Source: CAIXMG01 sp964550225 (GTDB taxonomy: Bacteria; Patescibacteriota; Minisyncoccia; Phycocordibacterales; UBA1006). From it: a stretch of DNA of 9,700 nt. Under the pieces are notes generated by a model. It worked only from the letters and a program-made list of their open reading frames with translations, ran no database searches and had not been told where the DNA came from. Of the stretch, positions 1-5,753 are shown piece by piece. Location of the stretch: assembly GCA_964550225.1 (NCBI GenBank), contig CAZJXT010000019.1, forward strand, positions 1 through 9,700, given 5' to 3'. Position 1 is the first letter of the stretch. Each line of letters starts with the position of its first letter. A program made the position numbers and the translations under genes.

Positions 1-47
1 TAGCTTCTCCGTTTAATTTAGTACTAGAACTAGCTGATAGTCCTAAC

Positions 48-122
48 TGGCTCCCCCGGCAGGGATCGAACCTGCGACCAAACGATTAACAGTCGTTTGC
101 TCTACCGCTGAGCTACAGGGGA
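48..122 (-). tRNA. tRNA-Asn, anticodon GTT
   Basis: On the minus strand the sequence folds into a full cloverleaf of 75 nt including an encoded 3' CCA. The acceptor arms are TCCCCTG (122-116) and CGGGGGA (58-52), with discriminator G before CCA. The D arm is GCTC/GAGC. The anticodon stem AACGA/TCGTT frames a loop CTGTTAA, so the anticodon is GTT (Asn). The T arm is GCAGG/CCTGC with loop TTCGATC. It is likely transcribed from the promoter at 174-182. No terminator is visible in the 47 bases left beyond it, so the transcript may continue out of the window. Confidence 0.97.
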
Positions 123-140
123 ATGAGAAAAACATTTGAA

Positions 141-152
141 ACCCCGAAGGGT
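141..152 (-). other. UUCG-tetraloop hairpin in the tRNA-Asn precursor leader
   Basis: The minus strand reads ACCC-TTCG-GGGT, a 4-bp stem capped by the very stable UUCG tetraloop, followed by a loose T-rich stretch ending about 18 nt before the tRNA. It is too short and its T-tract too broken to call a terminator with confidence. It may guide precursor processing, or attenuate transcription into the tRNA. Confidence 0.4.
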
Positions 153-173
153 GCGAATGCTTTTCGTAATCGA

Positions 174-182
174 ATCTTAGCA
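174..182 (-). promoter_or_regulatory. Extended -10 promoter for tRNA-Asn
   Basis: The minus strand reads TGC-TAAGAT directly after the T-run of the lipoprotein terminator. TAAGAT matches the sigma70 -10 consensus at 4 of 6 positions and has the TGn extension. No -35 box is apparent. A start near 167 would give a tRNA precursor with a leader of about 45 nt. Confidence 0.45.
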
Positions 183-235
183 AAAAAAAAGCTCCCTGAC
201 AAGCCATTTTAAATTAAAGCGGCAAGTAGGGAGCT
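182..235 (-). terminator. Long intrinsic terminator of the lipoprotein gene
   Basis: On the minus strand AGCTCCCT (235-228) pairs perfectly with AGGGAGCT (197-190). The hairpin continues inward with GCC/GGC and TTTAA/TTAAA pairing across small mismatches. The 3' arm is followed by a run of eight T (189-182). It starts about 24 nt after the lipoprotein stop codon. Confidence 0.9.
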
Positions 236-259
236 ATTATTGGAAGAGAGATATCACTT

Positions 260-625
260 TTAATAATACCAACGGGTTTGTATGTTTCTATTATTGTAAA
301 GATAACTCGAATTAGCAAATCGTAAATCAGTATTATTACGATATCCATAACCATACGGGTACCATGATCCATACCAACCTTGTTGATTATTTATAACAAG
401 ACTCGTAAAGTATAATATTCCCCATACCCCATTATGGAGTACCTCTGTTTGTTGGTAGTCACAGGTGTGATTACTGTATCCACAGGGTTCATACCATCCT
501 TTTTCTTGATTCCAACATGATTCTTGAACACTGCTCGCGCCACTGAAATTTCCACATTGTTTTTGGCATCCATTAAAAATACTTAGAGAAATCATTCCTA
601 TGATGATTATCGTTATTTTTTTCAT
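260..625 (-). CDS. Orphan Cys/Tyr/Trp-rich lipoprotein
   Basis: A 121-aa protein that I do not recognise. Residues 1-19 are a short signal peptide with a Lys pair, an Ile-rich core and FNGC at 17-20, an acceptable but not ideal lipobox. Lipid modification at Cys20 and membrane anchoring are therefore inferred. After Cys20 there are four more cysteines (24, 37, 48, 55) within 35 residues, enough for two disulfides in an exported protein. The C-terminal half is unusually rich in Tyr, Trp, Gly and Asn, including WYGSWYPYGYGY near 83-94, and ends in Tyr-Tyr. It has its own promoter and terminator, so it is probably monocistronic. Its 5' leader of about 18 nt is A-rich without a Shine-Dalgarno. 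No enzymatic motif is visible; an adhesion or structural surface role is only a guess. Confidence 0.75.
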   Translation of the reverse strand: MKKITIIIIGMISLSIFNGCQKQCGNFSGASSVQESCWNQEKGWYEPCGYSNHTCDYQQTEVLHNGVWGILYFTSLVINNQQGWYGSWYPYGYGYRNNTDLRFANSSYLYNNRNIQTRWYY

Positions 626-649
626 ATTTTTTTGTTTTTCTTTACTCTA

Positions 650-677
650 GTTATAATAATATTTATAAAAAAGTCAA
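650..677 (-). promoter_or_regulatory. Sigma70-type promoter of the lipoprotein gene
   Basis: The minus strand has TTGACT (677-672), a 16-nt AT-only spacer and TATAAC (655-650), predicting a start near 643. The -35 box begins 3 nt after the terminator at 681-709. Unlike most genes here, it leaves a leader of about 18 nt before the ATG at 625. Confidence 0.65.
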
Positions 678-680
678 TTA

Positions 681-709
681 ACAAAAAACTGCCTTAGGCA
701 GTTTTTTGT
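681..709 (-). terminator. Intrinsic terminator of the surface-protein gene, overlapping its stop codon
   Basis: A perfect 29-nt palindrome: ACAAAAAACTGCCT pairs with AGGCAGTTTTTTGT around a single central base. The T-run serves the minus strand, and the symmetry would allow termination on either strand. The stop codon TAA (696-694) sits at the tip of the hairpin, and the 5' arm encodes the last four residues (Gln-Lys-Thr-Ala). Confidence 0.9.
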
Positions 710-1773
710 GGCTGTACCGGAGCTGTCGTATAGCGACGAGCAATAATGATTACAAGAGTAATGAGTCCAATAATCAAGAGCCAACCTGTGAGTGTTTGTG
801 GGAAAAAACCTACTCCAAAGACAGATGCACCAAGGACGCTTTTTGCGCCACTATGATAACTATCTCGATCGGATGTTGTAAGAGATCCTCCTTCAAAATA
901 AATAGTTGCAGATGTTTTTACATCTCCTGATGATTCACCAATAGCTCGCGCTTTAATGGTAAATGATTTTGTAGTACTTGCAGCAACTCGTCCCAACGTG
1001 TAAACAACACTATTTGTTTTTGTATTATATTCCCCATCGGCAGAACTTGAAATAAATTCGTATTCATCGGGCAATACTACTTCAATTTTTGTAGACCGAA
1101 GACTGGTTGTTCGTCCGTTTTGATAACGTACCGTATAGGTAAATGTATCATTTTGATCAACACGAGCTTGTTCATTTGAAATCGCAAGAGCAACTCCATT
1201 TTTACTTGCAACGCCTCCAGTCATCACTTTGTTTTGTAAATCAGTAGCTACTTTTGTCGTTGAGTTTCCAAAAAACGATCCGAGGATTGAACTATCTGAT
1301 GTTTTTGTAGGAATTGTTACAATGGTTCCTTGTGAACCAGTTGTATGCGTAGTTGTTGTATTTGAATTACTTGTTGTTACTGTTTCATGTCCTTGAGTAA
1401 ATTTTTTCAAAGGTGTTCGATATGTCTGATTATCAAATTCCATAACGGCACGATATTCATACGTATGACCTTGGACAAGATTATTCATCCAAAATGTATT
1501 CGATGTTTCTCCTGATATTCTATGAGTTGCGTATCCAGTCATGTTTGTTTCGTCATTTTCAATATCAGTAAATTCTACATAAACACGAGCATTGGTATCA
1601 AGTGTTTCAGGAACAGACACTAAAACATTAGCTACAGATTTTGAGTATGAAACTTCTTGTACTCCTAAAAGTTTTATTGTAGGAATACTGTTTTGTGCAA
1701 ACGAAACCATAGGGACTATTACCAATCCAACTATGATTGCTGCACATATTTTCATAAATCGAGTATTTTTCAT
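694..1773 (-). CDS. Secreted membrane-anchored surface protein (FN3-like and DUF11-like domains)
   Basis: A 359-aa protein counted from the ATG at 1773. An upstream ATG at 1791 keeps frame but lies between the -10 box and the predicted transcription start, so it cannot be used from this promoter. An ATG at 1755 is a possible alternative. Residues 1-26 form a Sec signal peptide ending VSFA-QN. A beta-rich, fibronectin-III-like region follows (about 30-126, with GHTYEYRAVMEFDNQTYRT), then a Ser/Thr-rich linker (about 130-165). A DUF11-type repeat domain follows (about 190-295: NDTFTYTVRYQN, VVLPDEYEF, LGRVAASTTKSFTIKARA). The end carries FPQTLTGW, a hydrophobic span of about 16-19 residues, Arg-Arg and a short polar tail. 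This layout resembles Patescibacteria surface proteins. Role in envelope structure or adhesion is inferred. Confidence 0.85.
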   Translation of the reverse strand: MKNTRFMKICAAIIVGLVIVPMVSFAQNSIPTIKLLGVQEVSYSKSVANVLVSVPETLDTNARVYVEFTDIENDETNMTGYATHRISGETSNTFWMNNLVQGHTYEYRAVMEFDNQTYRTPLKKFTQGHETVTTSNSNTTTTHTTGSQGTIVTIPTKTSDSSILGSFFGNSTTKVATDLQNKVMTGGVASKNGVALAISNEQARVDQNDTFTYTVRYQNGRTTSLRSTKIEVVLPDEYEFISSSADGEYNTKTNSVVYTLGRVAASTTKSFTIKARAIGESSGDVKTSATIYFEGGSLTTSDRDSYHSGAKSVLGASVFGVGFFPQTLTGWLLIIGLITLVIIIARRYTTAPVQPQKTA

Positions 1774-1781
1774 ATACTCAT

Positions 1782-1810
1782 ATACTAGCATATTAATATC
1801 TATTTGTCAA
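1782..1810 (-). promoter_or_regulatory. Consensus promoter of the surface-protein gene, inside the 3' end of truB
   Basis: The minus strand reads TTGACA (1810-1805), 17-nt spacer, TAGTAT (1787-1782). TTGACA is a perfect -35 and falls within the last Leu-Asp-Lys codons of truB. The predicted start is at about 1775-1773, on or just before the ATG at 1773, so the mRNA would be leaderless or nearly so. Confidence 0.8.
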
Positions 1811-2567
1811 GTGTATGATCTCCTACACTTTTACGATTGAGCCTTATAATACAAGCTCCTATATCAATACTTGGATCTAATTTTTGACCTAACTCATGAA
1901 CAATTCCTCGAATATAAGTACCACCTGAAACATCTATGGTAAACGACACAAGATTAATCACGGCTTCTTTATGCTCATGATATAACTGCCCCCACTTGGC
2001 TATAATTTCCTGTTGCCTAAAATCTCCAGTTACCCTATTAATAATTTGTATAACTTCGTCATAAATATCTTTCAAGGCAACTGATGTAATTTGAATATTT
2101 AAAATGGAATGTACCGTAACCGATTGTTTTGGAATTACTAACTCAGAAAGACGACCCGTGCGAGCAAGTGTATGCATTTGCTCACCATTAATTGTTTTTG
2201 ATGAATAAGGAGGATAGGGTTGAGAAAAAGTACCAATATATGATTCTAATACTGATTTCACCTTTTCAAACTCAATCTCCAACCCCTCCTTTTGATACGA
2301 GGAAGGGATTCCTAACACATCATAGGTATCTGTAGCAATTCCAAGAATTGCTGTACATTCATATCTTTTAGGAAGTTTTAAATATTCATCTTTTTTATAA
2401 ACCATGTCTCCTGTGAGAACTATTAATACTCCACTAGCTATGGGATCCAACCTACCTGCATAGGTCATTTTTATATCACGATAATCTGGATGAGACTCCC
2501 TAAATCGGTTGATGCATTCCAAAGGTGTTTCACCTATCTGTTTATTAAGTACGAGAATTGATTCCAT
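1800..2567 (-). CDS. truB: tRNA pseudouridine(55) synthase TruB
   Basis: A 255-aa protein that isomerises U55 in the T loop of tRNAs. The catalytic motif AGRLDPIASGVLIVLTG holds the conserved Asp41. The segment near 115-130 (PYPPYSSKTINGEQMHTLAR) matches the TruB motif usually written PPxYSAxKxxG. SGGTYIRGIVHELG near 214-227 matches the C-terminal KGTYIRxLxxDLG motif of the family. The protein lacks a long C-terminal PUA extension, ending shortly after the catalytic fold. It is divergent from infC with a 56-nt gap. No Shine-Dalgarno precedes the ATG. The stop overlaps the promoter region of the next gene, and I see no terminator between them. Confidence 0.96.
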   Translation of the reverse strand: MESILVLNKQIGETPLECINRFRESHPDYRDIKMTYAGRLDPIASGVLIVLTGDMVYKKDEYLKLPKRYECTAILGIATDTYDVLGIPSSYQKEGLEIEFEKVKSVLESYIGTFSQPYPPYSSKTINGEQMHTLARTGRLSELVIPKQSVTVHSILNIQITSVALKDIYDEVIQIINRVTGDFRQQEIIAKWGQLYHEHKEAVINLVSFTIDVSGGTYIRGIVHELGQKLDPSIDIGACIIRLNRKSVGDHTLDK

Positions 2568-2578
2568 TAAAATACTCT

Positions 2579-2584
2579 ATACTA
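2579..2584 (-). promoter_or_regulatory. Possible -10 box of truB
   Basis: TAGTAT on the minus strand ends 11 nt before the truB ATG, predicting a start about 5 nt upstream of it. An overlapping register TATAGA (2581-2576) lies 8 nt from the ATG. No good -35 box is visible, so this is a weaker call than the others. Confidence 0.4.
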
Positions 2585-2585
2585 C

Positions 2586-2613
2586 TTGCTAATCCTTGTA
2601 AAATAAGTACAAT
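2586..2613 (+). promoter_or_regulatory. Promoter of infC
   Basis: TTGCTA (2586-2591), 16-nt spacer, TACAAT (2608-2613; 5 of 6 matches). The expected start near 2620 is about 4 nt from the ATG at 2624. This leaves no room for a leader of the kind used for IF3 or L20 autoregulation in model bacteria. It lies directly beside the putative truB -10 on the other strand. Confidence 0.6.
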
Positions 2614-2623
2614 AATCCTATTA

Positions 2624-3154
2624 ATGAGTAAATTAGATAAAGCAAAAATTAATGAAGCTATCCGAGCATTAGAGGTTCGTGTTATTTCAGACGACCTCGG
2701 AAATCTCGGTGTTATGAAAACCAAAGACGCTATTGCCAAAGCGCGAGAACTCGGTCTCGATTTAATTGAAATCTCTCCTGATGCAAACCCTCCTGTTGCA
2801 AAAATTGCAGACTATGGGAAATATCTCTATGCACAAAGCAAAAAACAAAAAGAGATTAAAGTAAAAACCAAAGCAGCTTCAGCATCAGGTGAGGTAAAAA
2901 ATATTCAAATTAAAATAGGAACAGGAGATGGAGATATTGCAATTAAAGCCAAAAAGACGACTGAGTGGCTCAGTGCTGGAAATCGAGTAAAAGTAGAACT
3001 TTTCCTCAAAGGGCGTACCAAGTTCATGGATAAAGCATTTCTCCAAGAGCGACTGGAACGAATTCTTAAATTTATTGAAATACCTCATCGAATTGTTGAC
3101 GGTTTCAAGGAAAGTCCTAAAGGAATCGTGGTGACCCTCGAAAAGACCAAATAG
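2624..3154 (+). CDS. infC: Translation initiation factor IF-3
   Basis: A 176-aa IF3, which binds the 30S subunit, checks start-codon/initiator-tRNA pairing and prevents premature 50S joining. The N-terminal domain opens with KINEAIRALEVRVI and contains the family signature GLDLIEISPDANPPVAKIADYGKY near 44-67. A Lys-rich linker follows (about 70-85). The C-terminal domain runs from about 88 to the end, with IKIGTGDGDIAIKAKK, KVELFLKGR and IVVTLEK. An in-frame ATG at 2558 adds 22 unrelated residues and lies upstream of the promoter, so I chose 2624. The start is ATG, not the rare AUU typical of autoregulated infC in enterobacteria. A terminator overlapping the stop separates it from rpmI. Confidence 0.97.
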   Translation: MSKLDKAKINEAIRALEVRVISDDLGNLGVMKTKDAIAKARELGLDLIEISPDANPPVAKIADYGKYLYAQSKKQKEIKVKTKAASASGEVKNIQIKIGTGDGDIAIKAKKTTEWLSAGNRVKVELFLKGRTKFMDKAFLQERLERILKFIEIPHRIVDGFKESPKGIVVTLEKTK

Positions 3155-3163
3155 GTCTTTTTT
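3141..3163 (+). terminator. Short intrinsic terminator of infC, overlapping its stop codon
   Basis: AAAAGACC (3141-3148) pairs with GGTCTTTT (3154-3161) across loop AAATA, and the T-run reaches 3163. The stop TAG (3152-3154) lies in the loop and first base of the 3' arm. The stem is only 8 bp with three G-C pairs, so termination may be partial. The next promoter begins 3 nt later. Confidence 0.65.
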
Positions 3164-3165
3164 CC

Positions 3166-3194
3166 TTGACAAACAAATACTCTTTTGCTAAACT
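3166..3194 (+). promoter_or_regulatory. Strong promoter of rpmI-rplT
   Basis: A perfect TTGACA (3166-3171), 17-nt spacer, and TAAACT (3189-3194) with an extended TGC just before it. The start is expected near 3201, about 4 nt before the rpmI ATG at 3205. Confidence 0.8.
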
Positions 3195-3204
3195 GGTCCA
3201 ACTT

Positions 3205-3396
3205 ATGAAAACAAACAAGTCATTCACAAAACGGCTTTCTGTGTCTAAAAATGGGAAAATCAAAGGACGTCGTCCTGGTAAAAACCATTTCAATGCAAAA
3301 GAAAGTCGATCAACACAATTGAATGGTAAGGTCGACAAAGACTTCACAATGAGTGCTAAATCAATTGCACGATTTTTGCCAGGTCTCGTTAAATAA
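3205..3396 (+). CDS. rpmI: 50S ribosomal protein bL35
   Basis: A 63-aa basic ribosomal protein of the 50S subunit. It has the L35 pattern: N-terminal KTNKSFTKR, GKIKGRRPGKNHF around 17-29, and the C-terminal MSAKSIARFLPGL that matches the family ending. The possible TTG start at 3166 lies inside the -35 box of its own promoter, so the ATG at 3205 is chosen. It is followed after 15 nt by rplT, the usual bacterial order. Confidence 0.95.
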   Translation: MKTNKSFTKRLSVSKNGKIKGRRPGKNHFNAKESRSTQLNGKVDKDFTMSAKSIARFLPGLVK

Positions 3397-3411
3397 TCTT
3401 ATTTCCACTAT

Positions 3412-3756
3412 ATGTCACGAGTAAAACGAGGAACAATTTCATTAAAACGACGTAAAAATGTTTTAGCCCGAGCAAAAGGATTTCGATTCGGACGATCACG
3501 AAAAGAACGCGATGCAAAAGTAGCATTAATGAAAGCTGGAGTTCATGCCTTTGCACACCGCAGAGACAAGAAATCAGATTTTCGAGGATTGTGGATGGTT
3601 CGTTTGAACGCCGCTCTCCGACCTTTAGGATGGTCATTCTCTAAATTCATTGGCGCTGCCAAGAAAAAAGGTTTTGATTTAAACCGAAAAGTGTTATCTG
3701 AAATTGCACATCAAGACTCTGCAGCATTCGAACGAATCGTTGCACAAGTTAAATAA
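3412..3756 (+). CDS. rplT: 50S ribosomal protein bL20
   Basis: A 114-aa 50S assembly protein. The long basic N-terminal extension (SRVKRGTISLKRRKNVLARAKGFRFGRSR) and the globular part with HRRDKKSDFRGLWMVRLNAALR and FDLNRKVLSEIA match L20 along its full length. It is the second cistron of the rpmI-rplT transcript. The 15-nt gap TCTTATTTCCACTAT has no Shine-Dalgarno, so initiation probably depends on coupling or an SD-independent mode. The stop TAA lies in the arm of the bidirectional terminator. Confidence 0.97.
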   Translation: MSRVKRGTISLKRRKNVLARAKGFRFGRSRKERDAKVALMKAGVHAFAHRRDKKSDFRGLWMVRLNAALRPLGWSFSKFIGAAKKKGFDLNRKVLSEIAHQDSAAFERIVAQVK

Positions 3757-3782
3757 AAAATCCCTTGAGGGATTTTTTATTT
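3751..3782. terminator. Bidirectional terminator between convergent rplT and the SLOG gene
   Basis: AAATAAAAAATCCC (3751-3764) is perfectly complementary to GGGATTTTTTATTT (3769-3782) around loop TTGA. T-runs are present on both strands. The stop codon of rplT (3754-3756) and the stop of the opposing gene (3779-3777) occupy mirror positions in the two arms. Confidence 0.92.
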
Positions 3783-4346
3783 TGCTCGTTCTTCTTTTAC
3801 AATTTTAATCAATCGTTCAATGAGTCGCTTTGGGTCTTTATCAATAACAATATTGTCATGATTGCGTTCAATATCTCGAGCCATAATATCTTTTAAAAGT
3901 TCTGCGGTATCCCAATCGCCTTCTAAAATTCCAATCGGTTTTCGTTCTTGGAATGCAACCGTAAATTCATTGATCGTCCCAATACGTCCACACCCAAACA
4001 CAATCGCATCCGATGATCGCATAAGGATCAAATCTGATCCAGCAATACCAAATCCTGTATATACAATAGCATCCATATTATCAGTCGGTAATCGATAGAC
4101 TTCGACATGCTCAATAAGGTTTGAAGCAGGAGAAAAACCAACGGTTATTCCATTATTCTTTTTAGCTCCTCGTGCAGCCCACATAGGAAATCCTGCAACA
4201 GCTGATCCTGTAAGTACACAGTGATGTTCTGCAATTTGTCCACCAAGTCGTTCTGCCATATCAAGAGCATCAACACCACAATGTGATGTTTCTCGTGCAC
4301 CTGATACACAAATTTTAATAGGAAGATTTACAAGATCTTTAATCAT
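3777..4346 (-). CDS. SLOG/LOG-like nucleotide-binding protein (TIGR00725-like)
   Basis: A 189-aa Rossmann-like protein. It starts with a beta strand and VSGARET (14-20), then a Gly-rich stretch VLTGSAVAGFPMWAARGAKK (44-63) followed by ITVGFSPA. The signature FGCGRIGTINEF (117-128) corresponds to the PGGxGTxxE phosphate-binding motif of the LOG/SLOG superfamily, with Glu127 in the expected position and the first Gly-Gly altered to Gly-Cys-Gly. Members include cytokinin-activating LOG phosphoribohydrolases, DprA and Moco-carrier-like proteins; the substrate here cannot be told. The -10 box TATAAT lies 6 nt before the ATG in the 18-nt gap after the beta-CASP gene, so it may be transcribed both with that gene and alone. 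Confidence 0.8.
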   Translation of the reverse strand: MIKDLVNLPIKICVSGARETSHCGVDALDMAERLGGQIAEHHCVLTGSAVAGFPMWAARGAKKNNGITVGFSPASNLIEHVEVYRLPTDNMDAIVYTGFGIAGSDLILMRSSDAIVFGCGRIGTINEFTVAFQERKPIGILEGDWDTAELLKDIMARDIERNHDNIVIDKDPKRLIERLIKIVKEERAK

Positions 4347-4352
4347 GCAATG

Positions 4353-4358
4353 ATTATA
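4353..4358 (-). promoter_or_regulatory. Consensus -10 box giving a leaderless SLOG mRNA
   Basis: The minus strand reads TATAAT-CATTGC-ATG. With a perfect -10 and a 6-nt spacing, the expected first transcribed base is the A of the start codon. The -35 region (TAGAAT at 17-nt spacing) is poor and falls in the end of the upstream coding sequence. Confidence 0.65.
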
Positions 4359-4364
4359 GCGTGT

Positions 4365-5741
4365 TTAAAAAAATAATTCTACTTTTTCTCCTTCAGAAGG
4401 AGCTGTTGCATGCACACCAACCTGATCACGTAATCGTTGCGCTAAAAACATTTGTGATTTTGTTTCTCCCATCACACAAAATACCTGTTCAATATTTGCT
4501 TTAATTGCGTCAACGAATTCTACAAGCTGATCAGATCCTTTGTGTCCTGAATATCCCGAAATAGTTTCTACTCGGCAATGCACATCGATCATATCACCAT
4601 TAATAAATACTTGAGATTCTCCTTGTTGGAACTTATGACCTAGTGTATTAACCGCCTGATATCCCACAAGCAATAATGTCGATCGTGATTCACCTGCATG
4701 TTGTCGCGCATGATGAATAATACGTCCACCATTCATCATTCCCGATCCAGCAATAATAATTTTAGGATCCGCTGATTGATTAATTGCCTTTGATTCATCG
4801 CGAGTTCGTGTAACCGTAAGCCCAGGAAAATCAAAGATATCATCCGTCTTAGAAAGAGTCCGCGCATTTTTGTTCAAGAAGTCAATGTGTTTACGATAGA
4901 CTTCGGTAATACCAATAGCAAGTGGAGAATCGAGATATATTGGTACCTGTGGGATGCGACCATGCTCAACAAGATCATTCAATTCAAACAATATTTCTTG
5001 GGTACGTTCTAATGAAAACGCAGGGATCATTAATGTTCCATGATTTTTTACAGTATCTTCAATAACTGAAACTAATTTATTTTTACGATCTTCTTTGTCA
5101 TCATGATTTCTATCTCCATACACCGATTCCATTAACAAAAAATGAGGTTCAAAAAATGTTTCTGTGTCTTTCAATAGTGGTGTTGGGGTGTTTCCTAGAT
5201 CACCTGTAAAAAGCATTTTCTTTCCTTTGAAATTAAATTCAAACATCGAAGATCCTAATACATGACCAGAATCATATTGAGTAACAGATACATCGTTGGT
5301 AATAGTTATTTTGTCATGATAAGGAACTACTTTCCACTGAGAAAATGCTTGAGCAATATCTTTTTCTTCATACAACACATCAACACCACGATCTTGAGCA
5401 TCATCTTCGAGAAGTCCCAATGCGTCCTTGAACATCAAAATACAAATATCTCGAGTAGGTTCTGTAGAATAAATGGGTCCACGAAATCCATCGCGAACTA
5501 ATTTTGGAATTTTTCCAATATGATCACTATGTGCATGAGTCACAAACAACATATCAATTGTTTTAGGATCATACGCAAACTCGGTATAATTTTTATCCTC
5601 TTCATTTTTTTGACCTTGATGTAATCCGCAATCAACAAGAATTCTTTTTCCGTCCATTTCAAGTAAAAAATTTGCTCCAGTTACCTCACCTGCAGCCCCA
5701 TGAAAAGTAAGATATGCATAATGCTGTTTTGATTCTGTCAT
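4365..5741 (-). CDS. Beta-CASP metallo-beta-lactamase ribonuclease
   Basis: A 458-aa protein of the beta-CASP family of zinc-dependent nucleases that process or degrade RNA (CPSF73/TTHA0252-like). The metallo-beta-lactamase part has the metal motif HAHSDH (69-74), a third-motif His160 in DSGHVLGS, and Asp181 in FTGDLGN. The inserted beta-CASP domain spans roughly 200-370 with motif A around Glu205 (MESVYGDRNH) and motif B GMMNGGRIIHHARQH (335-348). The closing motif C is GYSGHKG with His400. The set of metal ligands appears complete, so the enzyme should be active. No KH or other RNA-binding extension is present, unlike archaeal aCPSF1. It follows the small membrane protein by 9 nt and precedes the SLOG gene by 18 nt. 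Length fits the short bacterial branch. Confidence 0.92.
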   Translation of the reverse strand: MTESKQHYAYLTFHGAAGEVTGANFLLEMDGKRILVDCGLHQGQKNEEDKNYTEFAYDPKTIDMLFVTHAHSDHIGKIPKLVRDGFRGPIYSTEPTRDICILMFKDALGLLEDDAQDRGVDVLYEEKDIAQAFSQWKVVPYHDKITITNDVSVTQYDSGHVLGSSMFEFNFKGKKMLFTGDLGNTPTPLLKDTETFFEPHFLLMESVYGDRNHDDKEDRKNKLVSVIEDTVKNHGTLMIPAFSLERTQEILFELNDLVEHGRIPQVPIYLDSPLAIGITEVYRKHIDFLNKNARTLSKTDDIFDFPGLTVTRTRDESKAINQSADPKIIIAGSGMMNGGRIIHHARQHAGESRSTLLLVGYQAVNTLGHKFQQGESQVFINGDMIDVHCRVETISGYSGHKGSDQLVEFVDAIKANIEQVFCVMGETKSQMFLAQRLRDQVGVHATAPSEGEKVELFF

Positions 5742-5747
5742 AAAATA

Positions 5748-5753
5748 ATTTTA
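5748..5753 (-). promoter_or_regulatory. Possible -10 box of the beta-CASP gene, overlapping the upstream stop codon
   Basis: The minus strand reads TAAAAT-TATTTT-ATG, with the first three bases being the stop codon of the preceding gene. The spacing to the ATG is the same 6 nt seen at three other genes here. The sequence is very AT-rich and no good -35 is present, so chance is possible. Cotranscription from 6110 is an alternative. Confidence 0.35.

Noticed and set aside
1..47. A further tRNA or gene fragment at the left edge
   Set aside because: The stretch has short symmetric pieces such as TAGTACTA but no cloverleaf arm, coding pattern or terminator that could be supported.
1774..1791. Upstream ATG extending the surface protein by six residues
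   Set aside because: The ATG is upstream of the predicted transcription start and adjoins the -10 box; the signal peptide is complete without the extra residues.
2558..2623. N-terminal extension of IF3 from an upstream ATG
   Set aside because: The 22 extra residues do not resemble IF3, and the extension starts upstream of the best promoter.
3166..3204. TTG start of L35 in the intergenic region
   Set aside because: The TTG is the first half of the -35 box TTGACA. The family N-terminus fits the ATG at 3205.
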